Shown: piece by piece, positions 33,780 to 47,000 of the stretch | Layout of the letters: each line of letters starts with the position of its first letter | Numbering within the stretch: the first letter of the stretch is position 1 | From: Setophaga petechia | Taxonomy: Eukaryota > Chordata > Aves > Passeriformes > Parulidae | NCBI GenBank assembly: GCA_024362935.1 | Contig: JANCRA010000119.1 | Location: forward strand, 124,001 to 188,000 | Reading direction: 5' to 3' | Length of the DNA: 64,000 nucleotides | The notes under the pieces: generated by a model | Database searches by the model: none | What the model saw: only the letters and a program-made list of their open reading frames with translations | Told to the model about the DNA's origin: nothing | Made by a program: the position numbers and the translations under genes

Positions 33780-36700
33780 TCACATTAATACTTGAAAGGA
33801 AGGCGTCTTAGACAACTTTCTTTTTCTTGCTGCAAAACACACTGCAGCCCTCTGTGCAACTTCTAGAACACGATAGGAGATGTTTAGTGAGCAGGAAGGT
33901 TTTCTCCTTGGGAGACATAGTGAAAAAGGTATTTGCTTAGATGTAGGTGACAAGAAACACTTACTGCAGTGCACTGAAAAGCTAACTGCTACACAGCACT
34001 GCGATTGTGTTAGCAGCTTGCAAAGTGCTAGAAAACAGTACTTTCCCACTCTCTTGCCTTTCCCTTCACATTAATACTTGAAAGGAAGGCGTCTTTGACA
34101 ACTTTCTCTTACATTTTGCAAAACACACTGCAGCCCTCTGTGCAACATCTACAACACGATGGAAGTTGTTTAGTGAGCAGGAAGGTTTTCTCCTTGCGAG
34201 ACATAGTGAAAAAGCTATTTGCTTAGATGTAGGTGACAAGAAACACTTTCTGCAGTGCACTGAAAAGCTAACTGCTACACAGAACTGGGATTGTGTTAGC
34301 AGCTTGCAAAGTGCTAGAAAACAGTACTTTCCCACTCTCTTGCCTTTCCCTTCACATTAATACTTGAAAGGAAGGCGTCTTAGACAACTTTCTTTTTCTT
34401 GTTACAGAACACACTGCAGCCCTCTGTGCAACTTCTAGAACACGATAGGAGATGTTTAGTGAGCAGCAACGTTTTCCCCTTGCGAGAGAAAGTGAAGAAG
34501 CTATTTGCTCAGATGTAGGTATCAAGAAACACTTACTGCCGTGCACTGACAAGCTAATTGCTACACAGCACTGGGATTGGGTTAGCGGCTTGCAAAGTGC
34601 TAGAAAACAGTACTTTCCCACTCTCTTGCCTTTCCCTTCACATTAATACTTGAAAGGAAGGCGTCTTAGACAACTTTCTTTTTCTTGTTACAGAACACAC
34701 TGCAGCCCTCTGTGCAACTTCTAGAACACGATAGGAGATGTTTAGTGAGCAAGAAGGTTTTCTCCTTGCGAGGCATAGTGAAAAAGCTATTTGCTTAGAT
34801 GTAGGTGACAAGAAACACTTACTGCAGTGCACTGAAAAGCTAACTGCTACACAGCACTGAGATTGTGTTAGCAGCCTGCAAAGTGCTAGAAAACAGTACT
34901 TTCCCACTCTCTTGCCTTTCCCTTCACATTAATACTTGAAAGGAAGGTGTCTTAGACAACTTTCTTTTTCTTGCTGCAAAACACACTGCAGCCCTCTGTG
35001 CAACTTCTACAACACGATGGAAGTTGTTTAGTGAGCAGGAAGGTTTTCTCCTTGCGAGACATAGTGAAAAAGCTTTTTGCATAGATATAGGTGACAAGAA
35101 AGACTTACTGCAGTGCACTGAACAGCTAATTGCTACACAGAACTGGGATTGTGTTAGCAGCTTGCAAAGTGCTAGAAAACAGTACTTTCCCACTCTCTTG
35201 CCTTTCCCTTCACATTAATACTTGAAAGGAAGGCGTCTTAGACAACTTTCTTTTTCTTGCTGCAAAACACACTGCAGCCCTCTGTGCAACTTCTAGAACA
35301 CGATAGGAAATGTTTAGTGAGCAGGAAGGTTTTCTCCTTGCGAGACATAGTGAAAAAGCTTTTTGCTTAGATGTAGGTGACAAGAAACACTTACTGCAGT
35401 GCACTGAACAGCTAACAGCTACACAGCGCTAGGATTGTGTTAGCAGCTTGCAAAGTGCTAGAAAACAGTACTTTCCCACTCTCTTGCCTTTCCCTTCACA
35501 TTAATACTTGAAAGGAAGGCTTCTTAGACAACTTTCTTTTACATTTTGCAAAACACACTGCAGCCGTCTGTGCAACCTCTACAACACGATGGAAGTTGTT
35601 TAGTGAGCAGCAACGTTTTCCCCTTGCGAGAGAAAGTGAAGAAGCTATTTGCTCAGATGTAGGTATCAAGAAACACTTACTGCCGTGCACTGACAAGCTA
35701 ATTGCTACACAGCACTGCGATTGTGTTAGCAGCTTGCAAAGTGCTAGAAAACAGTACTTTCCCACTCTCTTGCCTTTCCCTTCACATTAATACTTGAAAG
35801 GAAGGCGTCTTAGACAACTTTCTTTTACTTTTTGCAAAACACACTGCAGTCCTCTGTGCAACTTCTAGAGCACGATAGGAGATGTTTAGTGAGCAGGAAG
35901 GTTTTCTCCTTGCGAGACATAGTGAAAAAGCTTTTTGCTTAGATATAGGTGACAAGAAACACTTACTGCAGTGCACTGAACAGCTAACTGCTACACAGCA
36001 CTAGGATTGTGTTAGCAGCCTGCAAAGTGCTAGAAAACAGTACTTTCCCACTCTCTTGCCTTTCCCTTCACATTAATACTTGAAAGGAAGGCATCTTAGA
36101 CAACTTTCTTTTTCTTGTGTCAAAAAACTCTGCAGCCCTCTCTGCAACATCTACAACAGGATGGAAGTTGTTTAGTGAGCAGGAAGGTTTTCTCCTTGCG
36201 AGACATAGTGAAAAAGCTATTTGCTTAGATGTAGGTGACAAGAAACACTTACTGCCGTGCACTGAAAAGCTAACTGCTACACAGCACTGAGATGGTGTTA
36301 GCAGCCTGCAAAGTGCTAGAAAACAGTACTTTCCCACTCTCTTGCCTTTCCCTTCACATTAATACTTGAAAGGAAGGCGTCTTAGACAACTTTCTTTTTC
36401 TTGCTGCAAAACACACTGCAGCCCTCTGTGCAACTTCTAGACCACGATAGGAAATGTTTAGTGAGCAGGAAGGTTTTCTCCTTGTGAGACATAGTGAAAA
36501 AGCTTTTTGCTTAGATGTAGGTGACAAGAAACACTTACTGCAGTGCACTGAACAGCTAACTGCTACACAGCACTAGGATTGTGTTAGCAGCCTGCAAAGT
36601 GCTAGAAAACAGTACTTTCCCACTCTCTTGCCTTTCCCTTCACAATAATACTTGAAAGGAAGGCATCTTAGACAAGTTTCTTTTTCTTGTTGCAAAAAAC

Positions 36701-37211
36701 TCTGCAGCCCTCTCTGCAACCTATACAGCACGATGGAAGTTGTTTAGTGAGCAGGAAGGTTTTCTCCTTGCGAGACATAGTGAAAAAGCTATTTCCTTAG
36801 ATGTAGGTGACAAGAAACACTTACTGCATTGCACTGAAAAGCTAATTGCTACACAGAACTGGGATTCTGTTAGCAGCTTGCAAAGTGCTAGAAAACAGTA
36901 CTTTCCCACTCTCTTGCCTTTCCCTTCACATTAATACTTGAAAGGAAGGCGTCTTAGACAACTTTCTTTTTCTTGCTGCAAAACACACTGCAGCCCTCTG
37001 TGCAACTTCTAGAACACGATAGGAGATGTTTAGTGAGCAGGAAGGTTTTCTCCTTGCGAGACATAGTGAAAAAGCTATTTGCTTAGATGTAGGTGACAAG
37101 AAACACTTACTGCAGTGCACTGAAAAGCTAACTGCTACACAGCACTGCGATTGTGTTAGCAGCTTGCAAAGTGCTAGAAAACAGTACTTTCCCACTCTGT
37201 TGCCTTTCCCT

Positions 37212-37497
37212 TCACATTAATAATTGAAAGGAAGGCGTCTTAGACAACTTTCTCTTACATTTTGCAAAACACACTGCAGCCCTCTGTGCAACATCTACAA
37301 CACGATGGAAGTTGTTTAGTGAGCAGGAAGGTTTTCTCCTTGCGAGACATAGTGAAAAAGCTTTTTGCTTAGATGTAGGTGACAAGAAACACTTACTGCA
37401 GTGCACTGAACAGCTAACTGCTACACAGCACTAGGATTGTGTTAGCAGCTTCCAAAGTGCTAGAAAACAGTACTTTCCCACTCTATTGCCTTTCCCT
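37212..37497 (+). repeat. Monomer with internal gene-conversion tract
   Basis: Both ends are of the HOR place-15 type: TTAATAATTG and CTCTTACATTTTGC at the left, CTCTATTGCC at the right, as in 30920-31205. The middle is of the place-16 type (AAAAAGCTTTTTGC, GAACAGCTAACTGC, CACTAGG, CTTCCAAAG), as in the next monomer, 37498-37783. Place-16 diagnostic bases run from 37359 to 37452. The nearest flanking place-15 bases are 37312 and 37485. The tract is therefore 94 to 172 bp long, with array register unchanged. Confidence 0.83.
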
Positions 37498-37783
37498 TCA
37501 CATTAATACTTGAAAGGAAGGCGTCTTAGACAACTTTCTTTTTCTTGTTGCAAAACACACTGCAGCCCTCTGTGCAACTTCTAGACCACGATAGGAAATG
37601 TTTAGTGAGCAGGAAGGTTTTCTCCTTGCGAGACATAGTGAAAAAGCTTTTTGCTTAGATGTAGGTGACAAGAAACACTTACTGCAGTGCACTGAACAGC
37701 TAACTGCTACACAGCACTAGGATTGTGTTAGCAGCTTCCAAAGTGCTAGAAAACAGTACTTTCCCACTCTCTTGCCTTTCCCT

Positions 37784-40700
37784 TCACATTAATACTTCAA
37801 AGGAAGGCTTCTTAGACAACTTTGTTTTACATTTTGCAAAACACACTGCAGCTGTCTGTGCAACTTCTACAACACGATGGAAGTTGTTTAGTGAGCAGCA
37901 ACGTTTTCCCCTTGCGAGACAAAGTGAAAAAGCTATTTGCTCAGATGTAGGTATCAAAAAACACTTACTGCCGTGCACTGACAAGCTAATTGCTACACAG
38001 CACTGCGATTGTGTTAGCAGCTTGCAAAGTGCTAGAAAACAGTACTTTCCCACTCTCTTGCCTTTCCCTTCATATTAATACTTGAAAGGAAGGCGTCTCA
38101 GACAACTTTCTTTTTCTTGTTACAGAACACACTGCAGCCCTCTCTGCAACATCTACAACACGATGGAACTTGTTTAGTGAGCAGGAAGGTTTTCTCCTTG
38201 CGAGACATAGTGAAAAAGCTTTTTGCTTAGATGTAGGTGACAAGAAACACTTACTGCAGTGCACTGAACAGCTAACTGCTACACAGCACTTGGACTGTGT
38301 TAGCAGCTTGCAAAGTGCTAGAAAACAGTACTTTCCCACTCTCTTGCCTTTCCCTTCACATTAATACTTGAAAGGAAGGCGTCTTAGACAACTTTCTTTT
38401 TCTTGCTGCAAAACACACTGCAGCCCTCTGTGCAACTTCTAGAACACGATAGGAGATGTTTAGTGAGCAGGAAGGTTTTCTCCTTGGGAGACATAGTGAA
38501 AAAGGTATTTGCTTAGATGTAGGTGACAAGAAACACTTACTGCAGTGCACTGAAAAGCTAACTGCTACACAGCACTGCGATTGTGTTAGCAGCTTGCAAA
38601 GTGCTAGAAAACAGTACTTTCCCACTCTCTTGCCTTTCCCTTCACATTAATACTTGAAAGGAAGGCGTCTTAGACAACTTTCTCTTACATTTTGCAAAAC
38701 ACACTGCAGCCCTCTGTGCAACATCTACAACACGATGGAAGTTGTTTAGTGAGCAGGAAGGTTTTCTCCTTGCGAGACATAGTGAAAAAGCTATTTGCTT
38801 AGATGTAGGTGACAAGAAACACTTTCTGCAGTGCACTGAAAAGCTAACTGCTACACAGAACTGGGATTGTGTTAGCAGCTTGCAAAGTGCTAGAAAACAG
38901 TACTTTCCCACTCTCTTGCCTTTCCCTTCACATTAATACTTGAAAGGAAGGCGTCTTAGACAACTTTCTTTTTCTTGTTACAGAACACACTGCAGCCCTC
39001 TGTGCAACTTCTAGAACACGATAGGAGATGTTTAGTGAGCAGCAACGTTTTCCCCTTGCGAGAGAAAGTGAAGAAGCTATTTGCTCAGATGTAGGTATCA
39101 AGAAACACTTACTGCCGTGCACTGACAAGCTAATTGCTACACAGCACTGCGATTGTGTTAGCAGCTTGCAAAGTGCTAGAAAACAGTACTTTCCCACTCT
39201 CTTGCCTTTCCCTTCACATTAATACTTGAAAGGAAGGCGTCTTAGACAACTTTCTTTTTCTTGTTACAGATCACACTGCAGCCCTCTGTGCAACTTCTAG
39301 AACACGATAGGAGATGTTTAGTGAGCAAGAAGGTTTTCTCCTTGCGAGGCATAGTGAAAAAGCTATTTGCTTAGATGTAGGTGACAAGAAACACTTACTG
39401 CAGTGCACTGAAAAGCTAACTGCTACACAGCACTGAGATTGTGTTAGCAGCCTGCAAAGTGCTAGAAAACAGTACTTTCCCACTCTCTTGCCTTTCCCTT
39501 CACATTAATACTTGAAAGGAAGGCGTCTTAGACAACTTTCTTTTTCTTGCTGCAAAACACACTGCAGCCCTCTGTGCAACTTCTACAACACGATGGAAGT
39601 TGTTTAGTGAGCAGGAAGGTTTTCTCCTTGCGAGACATAGTGAAAAAGCTATTTGCTTAGATATAGGTGACAAGAAAGACTTACTGCAGTGCACTGAACA
39701 GCTAATTGCTACACAGAACTGGGATTGTGTTAGCAGCTTGCAAAGTGCTAGAAAACAGTACTTTCCCACTCTCTTGCCTTTCCCTTCACATTAATACTTG
39801 AAAGGAAGGCGTCTTAGACAACTTTCTTTTTCTTGCTGCAAAACACAATGCAGCCCTCTGTGCAACTTCTAGAACACGATAGGAAATGTTTAGTGAGCAG
39901 GAAGGTTTTCTCCTTGCGAGACATAGTGAAAAAGCTTTTTGCTTAGATGTAGGTGACAAGAAACACTTACTGCAGTGCACTGAACAGCTAACTGCTACAC
40001 AGCACTAGGATTGTGTTAGCAGCTTCCAAAGTGCTAGAAAACAGTACTTTCCCACTCTCTTGCCTTTCCCTTCACATTAATACTTGAAAGGAAGGCTTCT
40101 TAGACAACTTTCTTTTACATTTTGCAAAACACACTGCAGCCGTCTGTGCAACCTCTACAACACGATGGAAGTTGTTTAGTGAGCAGCAACGTTTTCCCCT
40201 TGCGAGAGAAAGTGAAGAAGCTATTTGCTCAGATGTAGGTATCAAGAAACACTTACTGCCGTGCACTGACAAGCTAATTGCTACACAGCACTGCGATTGT
40301 GTTAGCAGCTTGCAAAGTGCTAGAAAACAGTACTTTCCCACTCTCTTGCCTTTCCCTTCACATTAATACTTGAAAGGAAGGCGTCTTAGACAACTTTCTT
40401 TTACTTTTTGCAAAACACACTGCAGTCCTCTGTGCAACTTCTAGAGCACGATAGGAGATGTTTAGTGAGCAGGAAGGTTTTCTCCTTGCGAGACATAGTG
40501 AAAAAGCTTTTTGCTTAGATATAGGTGACAAGAAACACTTACTGCAGTGCACTGAACAGCTAACTGCTACACAGCACTAGGATTGTGTTAGCAGCCTGCA
40601 AAGTGCTAGAAAACAGTACATTCCCACTCTCTTGCCTTTCCCTTCACATTAATACTTGAAAGGAAGGCATCTTAGACAACTTTCTTTTTCTTGTGTCAAA

Positions 40701-42073
40701 AAACTCTGCAGCCCTCTCTGCAACATCTACAACAGGATGGAAGTTGTTTAGTGAGCAGGAAGGTTTTCTCCTTGCGAGACATAGTGAAAAAGCTATTTGC
40801 TTAGATGTAGGTGACAAGAAACACTTACTGCCGTGCACTGAAAAGCTAACTGCTACACAGCACTGAGATGGTGTTAGCAGCCTGCAAAGTGCTAGAAAAC
40901 AGTACTTTCCCACTCTCTTGCCTTTCCCTTCACATTAATACTTGAAAGGAAGGCATCTTAGACAACTTTCTTTTTCTTGTTGCAAAAAACTGTGCAGCCC
41001 TCTCTGCAACCTATACAGCACGATGGAAGTTGTTTAGTGACCAGGAAGGTTTTCTCCTTGCGAGACATAGTGAAAAAGCTATTTCCTTAGATGTAGGTGA
41101 CAAGAAACACTTACTGCATTGCACTGAAAAGCTAATTGCTACACAGAACTGGGATTCTGTTAGCAGCTTGCAAAGTGCTAGAAAACAGTACTTTCCCACT
41201 CTCTTGCCTTTCCCTTCACATTAATACTTGAAAGGAAGGCGTCTTAGACAACTTTCTTTTTCTTGCTGCAAAACACACTGCAGCCCTCTGTGCAACTTCT
41301 AGAACACGATAGGAGATGTTTAGTGAGCAGGAAGGTTTTCTCCTTGGGAGACATAGTGAAAAAGCTATTTGCTTAGATGTAGGTGACAAGAAACACTTAC
41401 TGCAGTGCACTGAAAAGCTAACTGCTACACAGCACTGCGATTGTGTTAGCAGCTTGCAAAGTGCTAGAAAACAGTACTTTCCCACTCTGTTGCCTTTCCC
41501 TTCACATTAATAATTGAAAGGAAGGCGTCTTAGACAACTTTCTCTTACATTTTGCAAAACACACTGCAGCCCTCTGTGCAACATCTACAACACGATGGAA
41601 GTTGTTTAGTGAGCAGGAAGGTTTTCTCCTTGCGAGACATAGTGAAAACGCCATTTGCTTAGATGTAGGTGACAAGAAACATTTTCTGCAGTGCACTGAT
41701 AAGCTAATTGCTACACAGAAGTGGGATTGTGTTAGCAGCTTGCAAAGTGCTAGAAAACAGTACTTTCCCACTCTATTGCCTTTCCCTTCACATTAATACT
41801 TGAAAGGAAGGCGTCTTAGACAACTTTCTTTTTCTTGTTGCAAAACACACTGCAGCCCTCTGTGCAACTTCTAGACCACGATAGGAAATGTTTAGTGAGC
41901 AGGAAGGTTTTCTCCTTGCGAGACATAGTGAAAAAGCTTTTTGCTTAGATGTAGGTGACAAGAAACACTTACTGCAGTGCACTGAACAGCTAACTGCTAC
42001 ACAGCACTAGGATTGTGTTAGCAGCTTCCAAAGTGCTAGAAAACAGTACTTTCCCACTCTCTTGCCTTTCCCT
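37784..42073 (+). repeat. HOR copy with 15 monomers (4290 bp)
   Basis: Same type order as the 16-mer except that place 12 (counterpart of 30062 and 36354) is missing. Place 11 (40644) is followed directly by place 13 (40930). The monomer at 40930 also has AACTGTGCAGCC in place of AACTCTGCAGCC. The first monomer starts TTCATATT on its far side at 38070 and has TACTTCAAAGG at its own start, both private variants. Confidence 0.86.
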
Positions 42074-44075
42074 TCACATTAATACTTGAAAGGAAGGCTT
42101 CTTAGACAACTTTGTTTTACATTTTGCAAAACACACTGCAGCTGTCTGTGCAACTTCTACAACACGATGGAAGTTGTTTAGTGAGCAGCAACGTTTTCCC
42201 CTTGCGAGACAAAGTGAAAAAGCTATTTGCTCAGATGTAGGTATCAAAAAACACTTACTGCCGTGCACTGACAAGCTAATTGCTACACAGCACTGCGATT
42301 GTGTTAGCAGCTTGCAAAGTGCTAGAAAACAGTACTTTCCCACTCTCTTGCCTTTCCCTTCACATTAATACTTGAAAGGAAGGCGTCTCAGACAACTTTC
42401 TTTTTCTTGTTACAGAACACACTGCAGCCCTCTCTGCAACATCTACAACACGATGGAACTTGTTTAGTGAGCAGGAAGGTTTTCTCCTTGCGAGACATAT
42501 TGAAAAAGCTTTTTGCTTAGATGTAGGTGACAAGAAACACTTACTGCAGTGCACTGAACAGCTAACTGCTACACAGCACTTGGACTGTGTTAGCAGCTTG
42601 CAAAGTGCTAGAAAACAGTACTTTCCCACTCTCTTGCCTTTCCCTTCACATTAATACTTGAAAGGAAGGCGTCTTAGACAACTTTCTTTTTCTTGCTGCA
42701 AAACACACTGCAGCCCTCTGTGCAACTTCTAGAACACGATAGGAGATGTTTAGTGAGCAGGAAGGTTTTCTCCTTGGGAGACATAGTGAAAAAGGTATTT
42801 GCTTAGATGTAGGTGACAAGAAACACTTACTGCAGTGCACTGAAAAGCTAACTGCTACACAGCACTGCGATTGTGTTAGCAGCTTGCAAAGTGCTAGAAA
42901 ACAGTACTTTCCCACTCTCTTGCCTTTCCCTTCACATTAATACTTGAAAGGAAGGCGTCTTAGACAACTTTCTCTTACATTTTGCAAAACACACTGCAGC
43001 CCTCTGTGCAACATCTACAACACGATGGAAGTTGTTTAGTGAGCAGGAAGGTTTTCTCCTTGCGAGACATAGTGAAAAAGCTATTTGCTTAGATGTAGGT
43101 GACAAGAAACACTTTCTGCAGTGCACTGAAAAGCTAACTGCTACACAGAACTGGGATTGTGTTAGCAGCTTGCAAAGTGCTAGAAAACAGTACTTTCCCA
43201 CTCTCTTGCCTTTCCCTTCACATTAATACTTGAAAGGAAGGCGTCTTAGACAACTTTCTTTTTCTTGTTACAGAACACACTGCAGCCCTCTGTGCAACTT
43301 CTAGAACACGATAGGAGATGTTTAGTGAGCAGCAACGTTTTCCCCTTGCGAGAGAAAGTGAAGAAGCTATTTGCTCAGATGTGGGTATGAAGAAGCACTT
43401 ACTGCCGTGCACTGACAAGCTAATTGCTACACAGCACTGCGATTGTGTTAGCAGCTTGCAAAGTGCTAGAAAACAGTACTTTCCCACTCTCTTGCCTTTC
43501 CCTTCACATTAATACTTGAAAGGAAGGCGTCTTAGACAACTTTCTTTTTCTTGTTACAGAACACACTGCAGCCCTCTGTGCAACTTCTAGAACACGATAG
43601 GAGATGTTTAGTGAGCAAGAAGGTTTTCTCCTTCCGAGGCATAGTGAAAAAGCTATTTGCTTAGATGTAGGTGACAAGAAACACTTACTGCAGTGCACTG
43701 AAAAGCTAACTGCTACACAGCACTGCGATTGTGTTAGCAGCTTGCAAAGTGCTAGAAAACAGTACTTTCCCACTCTCTTGCCTTTCCCTTCACATTAATA
43801 CTTGAAAGGAAGGCGTCTTAGACAACTTTCTCTTACATTTTGCAAAACACACTGCAGCCCTCTGTGCAACATCTACAACACGATGGAAGTTGTTTAGTGA
43901 GCAGGAAGGTTTTCTCCTTGCGAGACATAGTGAAAAAGCTATTTGCTTAGATGTAGGTGACAAGAAACACTTTCTGCAGTGCACTGAAAAGCTAACTGCT
44001 ACACAGAACTGGGATTGTGTTAGCAGCTTGCAAAGTGCTAGAAAACAGTACTTTCCCACTCTCTTGCCTTTCCCT
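42074..44075 (+). repeat. Seven-monomer partial HOR duplication (2002 bp)
   Basis: Monomers at 42074, 42360, 42646, 42932, 43218 and 43504 repeat at 44076, 44362, 44648, 44934, 45220 and 45506. They share private variants: ACATATTGAAAAAG (42497 and 44499 regions), GTGGGTATGAAGAA (43381 and 45383 regions) and CTTCCGAGGC (43631 and 45633 regions). The seventh monomer, 43790, repeats the type of 42932. Very few differences separate the two copies, so this looks like one of the youngest events in the window. Confidence 0.88.
43504..43789 (+). repeat. Chimeric monomer at the seven-monomer duplication
   Basis: The left part is HOR place-6 type with CTTCCGAGGC and AAAAAGCTATTTGC, as in 45506. The right part is place-3 type (CACTGCGATTGTG, AGCAGCTTGC), as in 42646, where 45506 has CACTGAGATTG and AGCAGCCTGC. 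The exchange point lies between 43652 and 43726. The next monomer is place 4, as expected after a place-3 ending. Confidence 0.85.
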
Positions 44076-47000
44076 TCACATTAATACTTGAAAGGAAGGC
44101 TTCTTAGACAACTTTGTTTTACATTTTGCAAAACACACTGCAGCTGTCTGTGCAACTTCTACAACACGATGGAAGTTGTTTAGTGAGCAGCAACGTTTTC
44201 CCCTTGCGAGACAAAGTGAAAAAGCTATTTGCTCAGATGTAGGTATCAAAAAACACTTACTGCCGTGCACTGACAAGCTAATTGCTACACAGCACTGCGA
44301 TTGTGTTAGCAGCTTGCAAAGTGCTAGAAAACAGTACTTTCCCACTCTCTTGCCTTTCCCTTCACATTAATACTTGAAAGGAAGGCGTCTCAGTCAACTT
44401 TCTTTTTCTTGTTACAGAACACACTGCAGCCCTCTCTGCAACATCTACAACACGATGGAACTTGTTTAGTGAGCAGGAAGGTTTTCTCCTTGCGAGACAT
44501 ATTGAAAAAGCTTTTTGCTTAGATGTAGGTGACAAGAAACACTTACTGCAGTGCACTGAACAGCTAACTGCTACACAGCACTTGGACTGTGTTAGCAGCT
44601 TGCAAAGTGCTAGAAAACAGTACTTTCCCACTCTCTTGCCTTTCCCTTCACATTAATACTTGAAAGGAAGGCGTCTTAGACAACTTTCTTTTTCTTGCTG
44701 CAAAACACACTGCAGCCCTCTGTGCAACTTCTAGAACACGATAGGAGATGTTTAGTGAGCAGGAAGGTTTTCTCCTTGGGAGACATAGTGAAAAAGGTAT
44801 TTGCTTAGATGTAGGTGACAAGAAACACTTACTGCAGTGCACTGAAAAGCTAACTGCTACACAGCACTGCGATTGTGTTAGCAGCTTGCAAAGTGCTAGA
44901 AAACAGTACTTTCCCACTCTCTTGCCTTTCCCTTCACATTAATACTTGAAAGGAAGGCGTCTTAGACAACTTTCTCTTACATTTTGCAAAACACACTGCA
45001 GCCCTCTGTGCAACATCTACAACACGATGGAAGTTGTTTAGTGAGCAGGAAGGTTTTCTCCTTGCGAGACATAGTGAAAAAGCTATTTGCTTAGATGTAG
45101 GTGACAAGAAACACTTTCTGCAGTGCACTGAAAAGCTAACTGCTACACAGAACTGGGATTGTGTTAGCAGCTTGCAAAGTGCTAGAAAACAGTACTTTCC
45201 CACTCTCTTGCCTTTCCCTTCACATTAATACTTGAAAGGAAGGCGTCTTAGACAACTTTCTTTTTCTTGTTACAGAACACACTGCAGCCCTCTGTGCAAC
45301 TTCTAGAACACGATAGGAGATGTTTAGTGAGCAGCAACGTTTTCCCCTTGCGAGAGAAAGTGAAGAAGCTATTTGCTCAGATGTGGGTATGAAGAAACAC
45401 TTACTGCCGTGCACTGACAAGCTAATTGCTACACAGCACTGCGATTGTGTTAGCAGCTTGCAAAGTGCTAGAAAACAGTACTTTCCCACTCTCTTGCCTT
45501 TCCCTTCACATTAATACTTGAAAGGAAGGCGTCTTAGACAACTTTCTTTTTCTTGTTACAGAACACACTGCAGCCCTCTGTGCAACTTCTAGAACACGAT
45601 AGGAGATGTTTAGTGAGCAAGAAGGTTTTCTCCTTCCGAGGCATAGTGAAAAAGCTATTTGCTTAGATGTAGGTGACAAGAAACACTTACTGCAGTGCAC
45701 TGAAAAGCTAACTGCTACACAGCACTGAGATTGTGTTAGCAGCCTGCAAAGTGCTAGAAAACAGTACTTTCCCACTCTCTTGCCTTTCCCTTCACATTAA
45801 TACTTGAAAGGAAGGCGTCTTAGACAACTTTCTTTTTCTTGCTGCAAAACACACTGCAGCCCTCTGTGCAACTTCTACAACACGATGGAAGTTGTTTAGT
45901 GAGCAGGAAGGTTTTCTCCTTGCGAGACATAGTGAAAAAGCTTTTTGCTTAGATATAGGTGACAAGAAAGACTTACTGCAGTGCACTGAACAGCTAATTG
46001 CTACACAGAACTGGGATTGTGTTAGCAGCTTGCAAAGTGCTAGAAAACAGTACTTTCCCACTCTCTTGCCTTTCCCTTCACATTAATACTTGAAAGGAAG
46101 GCGTCTTAGACAACTTTCTTTTTCTTGCTGCAAAACACACTGCAGCCCTCTGTGCAACTTCTAGAACACGATAGGAAATGTTTAGTGAGCAGGAAGGTTT
46201 TCTCCTTGCGAGACATAGTGAAAAAGCTTTTTGCTTAGATGTAGGTGACAAGAAACACTTACTGCAGTGCACTGAACAGCTAACTGCTACACAGCACTAG
46301 GATTGTGTTAGCAGCATGCAAAGTGCTAGAAAACAGTACTTTCCCACTTTCTTGCCTTTCCCTTCACATTAATACTTGAAAGGAAGGCTTCTTAGACAAC
46401 TTTCTTTTACATTTTGCAAAACACACTGCAGCCGTCTGTGCAACCTCTACAACACGATGGAAGTTGTTTAGTGAGCAGCAACGTTTTCCCCTTGCGAGAG
46501 AAAGTGAAGAAGCTATTTGCTCAGATGTAGGTATCAAAAAACACTTACTGCCGTGCACTGACAAGCTAATTGCTACACAGCACTGCGATTGTGTTAGCAG
46601 CTTGCAAAGTGCTAGAAAACAGTACTTTCCCACTCTCTTGCCTTTCCCTTCACATTAATACTTGAAAGGAAGGCGTCTTAGACAACTTTCTTTTACTTTT
46701 TGCAAAACACACTGCAGTCCTCTGTGCAACTTCTAGAGCACGATAGGAGATGTTTAGTGAGCAGGAAGGTTTTCTCCTTGCGAGACATAGTGAAAAAGCT
46801 TTTTGCTTAGATATAGGTGACAAGAAACACTTACTGCAGTGCACTGAACAGCTAACTGCTACACAGCACTAGGATTGTGTTAGCAGCCTGCAAAGTGCTA
46901 GAAAACAGTACTTTCCCACTCTCTTGCCTTTCCCTTCACATTAATACTTGAAAGGAAGGCATCTTAGACAACTTTCTTTTTCTTGTGTCAAAAAACTCTG

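Larger units (their letters stand above)
33208..39499 (+). repeat. 22-monomer derivative block (6292 bp)
   Basis: The counterpart of 26344-33207 with two monomers fewer. The loss lies at the chimeric monomer 33494-33779, which fuses the counterparts of 26630 and 27202. Private variants carried over include CAGCGCTTGGACT (27418 and 33710 regions), TTAGCGGCTTGC (28291 and 34583 regions) and ACAGATCAC (32976 and 39268 regions). Confidence 0.85.

Noticed and set aside
37725..38078. 117-codon plus-strand open frame starting near a monomer end
   Set aside because: It runs longer only because of private substitutions (TCAAAGG for TGAAAGG, CTTCCAAAG); no equivalent occurs in other HOR copies.
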